From positions 20,830,700-20,894,699 of the forward strand of contig OZ037768.1 of assembly GCA_964035545.1 (NCBI GenBank): a stretch of 64,000 bases of DNA. Reading direction: 5' to 3'. The notes under the pieces were generated by a model that was not told where the DNA came from, made no database searches, and saw only the letters and a list, made by a program, of their open reading frames with translations. The translations under genes and the position numbers were made by a program. How positions within the stretch are numbered: the first letter of the stretch is position 1; the number at the start of each line of letters is the position of its first letter. The stretch is from Bugula neritina. Lineage: Eukaryota; Bryozoa; Gymnolaemata; Cheilostomatida; Bugulidae. This document shows, in pieces, positions 57,100 to 64,000 of the stretch.

Positions 57100-59077
57100 T
57101 CACTGAGGCCGGTCAGGGTTCCGTGCAGCTCTGTACCTTTTCATCTCAACGTCAAACGTCTTACTCAGCTCCAACATCAACAGGCCTTTGAATCGCTACA
57201 ATATATACACAGACTTTACAGTATTCATTATAAAACAGAAAGTCTTGGCTTATGTTCTACTGTATTGAAAACAACTTGCGATCTCCAAAAATTGTCGTGC
57301 GAAGGCAAAATTGAACTTCATCAATATTTTAATCTGAAAAACATCAATTTTTTTAACCCACCACTTCTTTATAATGTGAAAAAGGGTATAATTAAGCAGA
57401 TAATGATAAGAAGACGACGTAGAGGTGTCTACATTTCACAAATGTTGGACAATAAACATTATTTTACTAATTTATCTACCTCATCAAAGTAAGGTCAACA
57501 TAAAATGAATCTAGCCTCAGTAAACCTATCCAAAGTCATTGAGATCTCACAAACTGATGTCTACACAGGGCTTGGTTTCCTCTCACATCGTAGACTTAAC
57601 GTTTCTAATGCACAAATCTACGTCCTATGAGTAATTCAACATTTTCAACAGAAGAAGGTCAAAGGGTCAACATTTATTCAACATAGATACATACATGCAA
57701 GCTTTCACTCTTCCCTTTAACTTCTTCATTTTTCTGCAGCGCTTTCTCCATGCTATGTTTAGTATAGAGTTGAGGATTCTTGCCCTGGTCTATGTAGCTG
57801 TAGATGAAAGCAATAAATTACACATTTATATGAGCACATTGTTGCTTACAGAGGTGTATGAAATATTTATATAAAACCTTACAAAATTTAGCTGCATTTT
57901 ACTAAATGATGTTCAATGAAAATAGTTTGCAAACAGAGGAGAGGCTGAAAAAGATTCTACCCGCTGAGCCTTGCTTCACAAAACAGCTCAAGCTTTAGGA
58001 ATTGAAACAAATGAAAAGGATATGTACAACAAACTTCAGGCCATATTGTAAGCACAGTAAATATGTGTTATATAACAGAGGGAAGGGATTGATATCTGTA
58101 GACCTTGAACAAATTGCTATATAGTCTACATGAGAAAATTCACATTGAAGTTAGCCTTTCAGTTTATGGGAAACAGTGGGGCTGGCCTAAGAGATGAACC
58201 TATTAGAGCTACTAAGCATTTCTCCGTGTATTAATCACATACAGTAATTGCTACCCATCAACTACACTGCAATTTAATTTAGTAAAACAACTGTGTAAAT
58301 TGGAGGATTGCTTGGTGAAATAAGCATAGCAATGCAAATTAGAGTACGGGAAATCACTTGATTATATAATCATGTTATATAACATTTGTTCCACAATGTT
58401 TTCTTCATCATAAAACTAAGCATTCAAACCACTACAGTAAAAAGCAGCATGCGTGAGAAGGTTATGAGTTTATATAACCAGAGAGAGAGAGAGAGGGAGA
58501 GAATAGCACTGCCCAACATGAAAAGTGGTGGTGAAACTCACTCGAATACACCTATGGGAACTTGAATATCTTGAACACAAGTTCGAAGTCCGTCTATCTC
58601 TTGCATTTCTTGTACCAATGAGTTACTAAAGAAGAAATGAAATCAAACATTTGAAACAGTGACATTTGACTTTGAAAACACACAAAAAGCAGCCAAAAAT
58701 ATGTATTACAGTATTGTATAATCATTTTACATTGAATAAAAATAAGATTGTTTTAGCATATGTAAGAATTACATTCACAATTTAATTAAAATAAATATTA
58801 CTGTAAAATTTGCCAACCCAAAAGCTCAATTTACAGACCGTACAATTAAATCATTGTAAAATAGAAAACAGAAATGAAGTTTTAGTTGACATATACTTTT
58901 ACATCCAAGAAAAACATGCCAGAGATAAAAGTTGTGTAGAATGATGTAATCCTACATTTTGTTATTTAAAACATTCTGTCCTTGAGGCTGGAAGTCACTA
59001 GCAATAATTCCCAGTTGACGTGAATGTTCAATAAACATCTCTAGATGCTGCTCAAGCTCTTCTAACTTCTCAGTCAT
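57100..59077 (-). CDS. MED10: Mediator complex subunit 10
   Basis: Subunit of the middle module of Mediator, the coactivator bridging transcription factors and RNA polymerase II in the nucleus. Four exons, all in phase: 59077-58956 (ATG), 58625-58542, 57797-57695 and 57195-57100 (TGA). The product is 134 aa; human MED10 has 135. The start MTEKLEELEQHLEMFIEHSR leads into RQLGIIASDFQPQ, a family signature. Further landmarks are VPIGVFDYIDQGKNPQLYTK, KNEEVKGK and FKGLLMLELSKTF. An AG (59082-59083) four bases before the ATG suggests a non-coding first exon upstream. The gene looks intact. Confidence 0.96.
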
Positions 59078-59083
59078 TTTGCT

Positions 59084-62000
59084 GAAAATATTAACAACAC
59101 TTTAATTTCAATGTTAACTGATTTTAAGCTGAATTCTCCAGATTAATAAAAACACAAACCTAGATTAAGATTAATTAATAAAAGCTAGATCATTTATCAA
59201 AATTTTAGCTGAAGAGTTCCACATTTTTATAATTTTAGTCAGATTAGGTTTTTTCAACTAATAAGTATAACAGGCTAACAGCATTCACTCTCACCATGAA
59301 TTTTTATATTCTGCCTACACTGACTAATACAATTGTGATATTATGTATAGCAATATGTTTGATGAACTATGAATATTTAAGTTAAACTATTACTATAAGC
59401 ATTAGTACAACTACAAGTATAACTATTAGTATAACTATAAGTATTACTGGTAGCCGATTAATGGCTACTTATACTTATACTAAGAGTAATACTATAACTC
59501 AACTAATAGTAATAGTAATACTATAGAATTGAAATTAAATTATCATTATGATTCTTACACTCAATCTTATTAATATTATCATAATAATACTGACACTAAT
59601 AATCATAATAATATTGATGATGATATTTACCTGTATCCCACTCTTTCTGACGTGAAAAAGTGGGCTGAGGGGAAAAGCCAGTGGTTTATTTAACCCCAAT
59701 AATGTAGCATGAAAACAGTAACACCAAATGTATGACTAATAGAGTTTTAAAAGCATGTACAGAGTTAGCATCAAATTCAATAGTATCCATAGTGATACTG
59801 ATAGTGAAGCTAATGACTCATGATCATGAGTCATTAGTCATGCTTATGCTGATAAACATACTCATAGTGATAGTTGATACTGATAGTCATACTCATAGTC
59901 ATAGTAACTGTAAGTCATAGTGATAGTACTTATTTTATACTCCACTATGGTTGATACTGATAGTCATAATCATAATGATAGTGATCATTTTATAGTCTAC
60001 TATAGTAATACTGATAGTCATACTGATACGCATACTGATGATGATAGCTATACTTATCAATTTGAATATTAGACTTAGTTATTACTATTAGTATTAGTAT
60101 TAGTATTACAATATCAGTGAATACTGAATATGAATATAGATATGTTGATATTTATTATCATTATGATTATGATTATAATTTGTCATTTGATATTAAATTT
60201 AATACTCATACTGCATTAGGAAAAAATATTATAGTTATCTTACCATAAAGGAAAAAACTCTACTGTAACTAAATTTTTTTACAACAGTCAACGCTGAACT
60301 GAACACAGTTCCTGGCAAATATCTGGTTGTTTTATGGTCTAAAAGCGAAGTTGTGTTCGCACTCATAAAGCCGCAAACAAGCTACAATTTTCTCCATTGT
60401 GCCATCGGAGAACAAAACTCGATTTTTTATCATTATGGTAATTGTTATAAGAGTTAGAGAGTAAATAATTTACGACATTACTTATAATGACCAAAACGGC
60501 TTTTCGTCGTCGATGACCGGTTGTCAAAATCAACAAAACTGAAGGAAAAGAAGACACAAAAACGGTCTGTCATAGTGATAGTTACTAACTATACCTTTAT
60601 TATCACCTCATAACTTTCGGCCATTGACTCGATATTTCACTCTGTTCTTTGGTTGCCAACAAGTTACGCAATAGTTCTAGCTTTACAATTACTCAAATTA
60701 AAGTTTATGTAGTTGTACTTCAGGTAAGCAATTCAGCACAAACATATTCATATTGAATTTGATAATTGAATTTGATATCCAGTTTCACTTTTACCTTTAC
60801 TTTTAGATTTACTTTGAGTTTGATAATCATAATGATAAAACAGATTATTAACTTATTGGAATTCAAATCGTTGATAATTAGTTTAATTATATTTGTCAAT
60901 TTGATTGTTCTTATAATTTGAATTATAGTATAAATTGTAGTTTTACTTTTAGTTTTAATGTTAAATTTTTTATTAGTTAATCTTTTATACTCATAACTAT
61001 AAGTCATAGTCATACCAATAAAGTGATACTAAATAAAAGTAATTAATCCATTAATGACTCAATACTTATACTGATAGTAGTACAATAGTACTAGTAATAT
61101 TTAGTAATAGTAATACTAATTCTAATAGCCCATAATTGATAATTGATAGGCATAGTTCATGTCAATAATTTTCATATTCATTTTGATTTTACTCAACTTG
61201 AACTTTGTAATTCCATTCAGAATTAATACCAAATCTAATAGTAATAGACATAGTAATATTAGTAGTATTAGTATTAGGCTATTACTATTAGTATAAGTAT
61301 TACACTATTACTATTAATAAATAACTATTAGTTATGATTTATTCATTCAAAATTGATAAATTAAATCAAGAATGAATAAGGATTACAAATATGTAAATAA
61401 CTAATACTTATACTGGTAGTAATAACATTAACTAAATAACTATAAGTATAAAATAAATGATTTACTTGCCATTGGTATGTTTTATAGCCAATATAAATTC
61501 CAACGCGATTTGCAGTGGATTACTATAGTCTATAAGTATAAGTCTATAAATATTGTTCAATTACTGTTTTACTATTATTATTAGCAGCTGTTAGTATTAA
61601 CACTGCTTCATCTTTAATTAATACTAGTTATACTAATAGTAATACTGAATAGTAAGTGACACATCTAATATTAATCAACGGGATCCGCTGCAGGATCTAC
61701 TTCATACAGATAGTAATACTAATGCTGTTTGACTTAAACTCAGAATCATACTCACAAACTACGATGTTAGCATTTGAGTTCAAGCTACAAGTTGGAAAAC
61801 ATATGTAAGTTTGACACTTATACTTATACTCGAACTGTCTTGTCTAATTAATTATCGTATCAATTGTTGCAATCAGAGTCAGTATAATTACAAATTTAGC
61901 ATAACTGCTAGTATCTAATGTTACTATTATTACTTTATTGAGACAACACTATAACACTGTAAGTTAAGAAGCCTAACATTAGAAGTCCTATGCACATTTT

Positions 62001-63012
62001 TATTACTAGTAGTAGTAGTACTCCAAGTCTAGTATATTCAATTGTATCACTTGCCGGTTTAGTTTCACATAAATTTACCTAAAGGAACCTTGATTGATAA
62101 TCATAATATCAAGACATAATAGAATTCAAACTGTATTGAGTATACCATTAACTATTAACTATTAAAGATTAGATATCCAGGACTGTAAATCACATCACTT
62201 GTGTTTGTGCAGATGCTGAATTATGGCAAAGCATCTTTGCAGTTTTCGAGAGACTGTCTATTAAGCTTAGGGTTGGAGTCAATACTACTAATTATTATTT
62301 AAGGCTATATCTGGTACTGTTAGTATTGCTAGTTTCACTATTGATTTTACTCTTACAGTTACTTTTCAATAATTTTAGTATTATGAGTAACTCTTGCTGA
62401 ATTAGTTATTCATGGTTTTATTATTATTTTTTTAATTCGCTGTATTTAGTTATAGTTAAAGCCATTCAATATTTCTTATTTTAAGTCTAATATTTATATT
62501 TACTCTCAATGTTAATTTTTTACTTACAAACATGGAGTTAAATCTAGTTGTAGTGATGGTCACCCCTCACAGTAATATTAATAAATGTGCCTGAAGTTGC
62601 AAATTATAAAATTATAAGACATTGACAAAATAAATAGCCTGCTGGGAAAAACTTGAAAGTGTTTTGATGGGTTTTGCCCCCAACCCTGAATATCTTGCCA
62701 ATAAAAACACAAAACAAAATATTTTCATATTAGTCGCTATCAGTCTTTCCTGTCTAGGCTAAGCTTACAGGTTCATGGGTGAAACTTCCTCAAGTCATAT
62801 TTGAAGGATCCTTCACCTGATAGTATCTAGGATTTGCTTATTTAACAATTCATTGTTGGTGCTCAGTGCTTTCAAACAGAGGAAGGGAGTTTTATAGGTC
62901 TTGGTTTATACAAAGGTTTATTTTTAGATTTTAAGGCATCATTTAGCCTATGTAGCTTATGCAAGCACTTTTTCTTTTTAAAATCAGGACTACGTGTCTC
63001 AGTTTTATGTGT
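59084..63012. other. Interval upstream of MED10; no recognised gene
   Basis: It comprises the cryptically simple tract (59.4-62.3 kb), one segment of ordinary complexity at about 60240-60680 with more CpG, and AT-rich sequence at 62.4-63.0 kb. The 60240-60680 segment might hold the MED10 promoter or a non-coding exon; a 64-codon minus-strand frame there (60363-60557) resembles no known protein. Confidence 0.5.
59380..62350. repeat. Cryptically simple TAGTATTA / CATAGTGATAGT tract
   Basis: Long stretches of ACTATTAGTATTAG, GATAGTCATACTCATAG and TAATACTAATAG words occur on both strands without fixed period, interrupted at about 60240-60720. Same style as at 11.2, 37.9 and 51.2 kb. Confidence 0.73.
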
Positions 63013-63020
63013 ATATTCAG

Positions 63021-63532
63021 CAGGGTTGGAGTAATTGTAATTTGTAATTGTAATTGGTTGTAATTAATTACATTTTTTTCAAGTAATTGAATGTAATTTG
63101 TAATTGATGTATAAAATGTAATTGTAATTAATTACACTGCTAATGTAATTGAACTTTACAATTCCTTTATAATTACATAACAATTACTTCAAATTTTTAA
63201 ATCTTATAAAATTCATATTTTTTCTGCCTTGCCTACTGTCAAGTAAAAAGTTCAGATTAATTTATTGTCGTATTTAAAGCCCTATTCGTTACTGTTGAGA
63301 ACAAGAAAGGTTTTCCGTTGTCAAAATTGCCCTGTCAGTTGGAACCCAGAAGTCAGATTATATAACTTTTATTTATCTCTTGCGAAAACAAAAGTAATTG
63401 TAATTAATTACATTACCATGTAATTGTAATTAATTACATTTATTTCAGTTGTAATTATAATTGTAATTGACAAAGTCTCATGTAATCGTAATTGTAATTG
63501 ATTACATTCATATGTAATTGACCCCAACCCTG
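63021..63532. mobile_element. hAT-like MITE rich in TAATTGTAATTACA words
   Basis: The ends are inverted: left CAGGGTTGGAGTAATTG, right (reverse complement) CAGGGTTGGGGTCAATTAC. The interior is built of repeated TGTAATTGTAATTAATTACA words that can fold on themselves. Near-direct repeats ATATTCAG (63013-63020) and TTATTCAG (63535-63542) flank it, two bases beyond the right terminal repeat, so the exact end is uncertain. No transposase is present. Confidence 0.65.
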
Positions 63533-63691
63533 AATTATTCAGCACATTGTTGCTGCTAGTTTTTATCATGGAAAGTTGATCAGCTCTTTAAAAATATAAC
63601 ATGTTATCAAAGTTGCGGAGTATTGCAATGTTATTATAATTGTTATTATATTCTTGTATCACAGAGACGAGTGAACGACTAGATTATTTAC

Positions 63692-63758
63692 CGTATTTGA
63701 CTGATGAACAGCTGCTGTACTTCTGTACTCTTCTCAACTGTGTGACGGACTCTGCCAT
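63692..63758 (-). CDS. Candidate first coding exon at the right edge, gene unknown
   Basis: The minus strand reads ATG GCA GAG TCC with a good start context (CAACATGG), coding MAESVTQLRRVQKYSSCSSV, to a donor GTAAAT at 63691. On the plus strand the same DNA is open behind an acceptor (TATCACAG at 63657-63664), coding LDYLPYLTDEQLLYFCTLLN then a stop at 63763. Only one reading can be real, and neither has a recognised partner exon in the window. Confidence 0.25.
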
Positions 63759-64000
63759 GTTGTAACTACTGCTACTACCACTTCTGCCTGCCTTCTTGAA
63801 GTCAGGTAACACACAGGTTCTAGTTGTTTACTTTCTCTCTTGTTTATCTATTGACACCTTTTCACTGATGGGATCATTGGTAACGCTCAGTCATGGTTAT
63901 TTCAGGTTGATGGCTAAACTTGAAGCACCTTACAAGACGTAACCGAGTCTTGTTGCAGCTAATACTTTATATCACTGGCTTGCAGTGTCCTTAACTGTTA

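Noticed and set aside
60363-60557. 64-codon minus-strand frame upstream of MED10
   Set aside because: No splice signals that would join it to MED10 in frame and no recognised motif; noted only in the interval entry.

Overview
The window is a piece of an AT-rich animal nuclear genome. The genes are split by GT-AG introns, and they encode metazoan proteins: a PCTAIRE kinase, gamma-SNAP, CDK20, MED10, a secretin-type receptor and a CUB/LDLa receptor. tRNA-derived SINEs, hAT-like MITEs and many minisatellites lie between and inside them. There are no bacterial operons, rRNA genes or CRISPR arrays. A receptor with a somatomedin-B domain and this architecture would suit a lophotrochozoan-like marine invertebrate; that placement is a guess and the species cannot be fixed from the sequence.

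Layout, left to right. (1) 1-8549, minus: a CDK16/17/18 (PCTAIRE) kinase, missing its C-terminus at the left edge, with at least two alternative first exons. (2) 8.6-20.0 kb: a long interval without an assigned gene, holding a hAT-like MITE, a SINE and a 1-kb minisatellite. (3) 20029-25173, plus: a somatomedin-B, methuselah/secretin-like 7TM receptor in four exons. (4) 26383-37171, minus: a single-pass receptor with signal peptide, CUB, LDLa, one membrane helix and a P/Q-rich tail. (5) 41550-45063, plus: gamma-SNAP, complete. (6) 46356-50714, minus: CDK20, complete. (7) 53288-56299, plus: a four-finger C2H2 protein. (8) 57100-59077, minus: Mediator subunit MED10, complete. (9) 59.1-64.0 kb: cryptically simple DNA, a second MITE and a possible exon at the right edge.

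I joined exons by hand using splice motifs, codon phase and family similarity. In all seven main gene models every exon-exon phase agrees, and the lengths match the families where they are known (gamma-SNAP 310 aa, CDK20 341 aa, MED10 134 aa). The genes are unrelated housekeeping or signalling loci with no shared pathway.

The most unusual signal is the relation between minisatellites and splice junctions. In four places a tandem repeat copies a real exon-intron boundary: the PCTAIRE exon ending at 2716/2686, the CDK20 donor at 48564, the CDK20 acceptor at 47972, and the acceptor of the CUB/LDLa exon at 28409. In the PCTAIRE gene the duplication is in frame and doubles a predicted PKA site beside the kinase domain. 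A second pattern is that all the long cryptically simple TAGTAT/CATACT-type tracts lie in the promoter-side gaps and none in the three tail-to-tail gaps.
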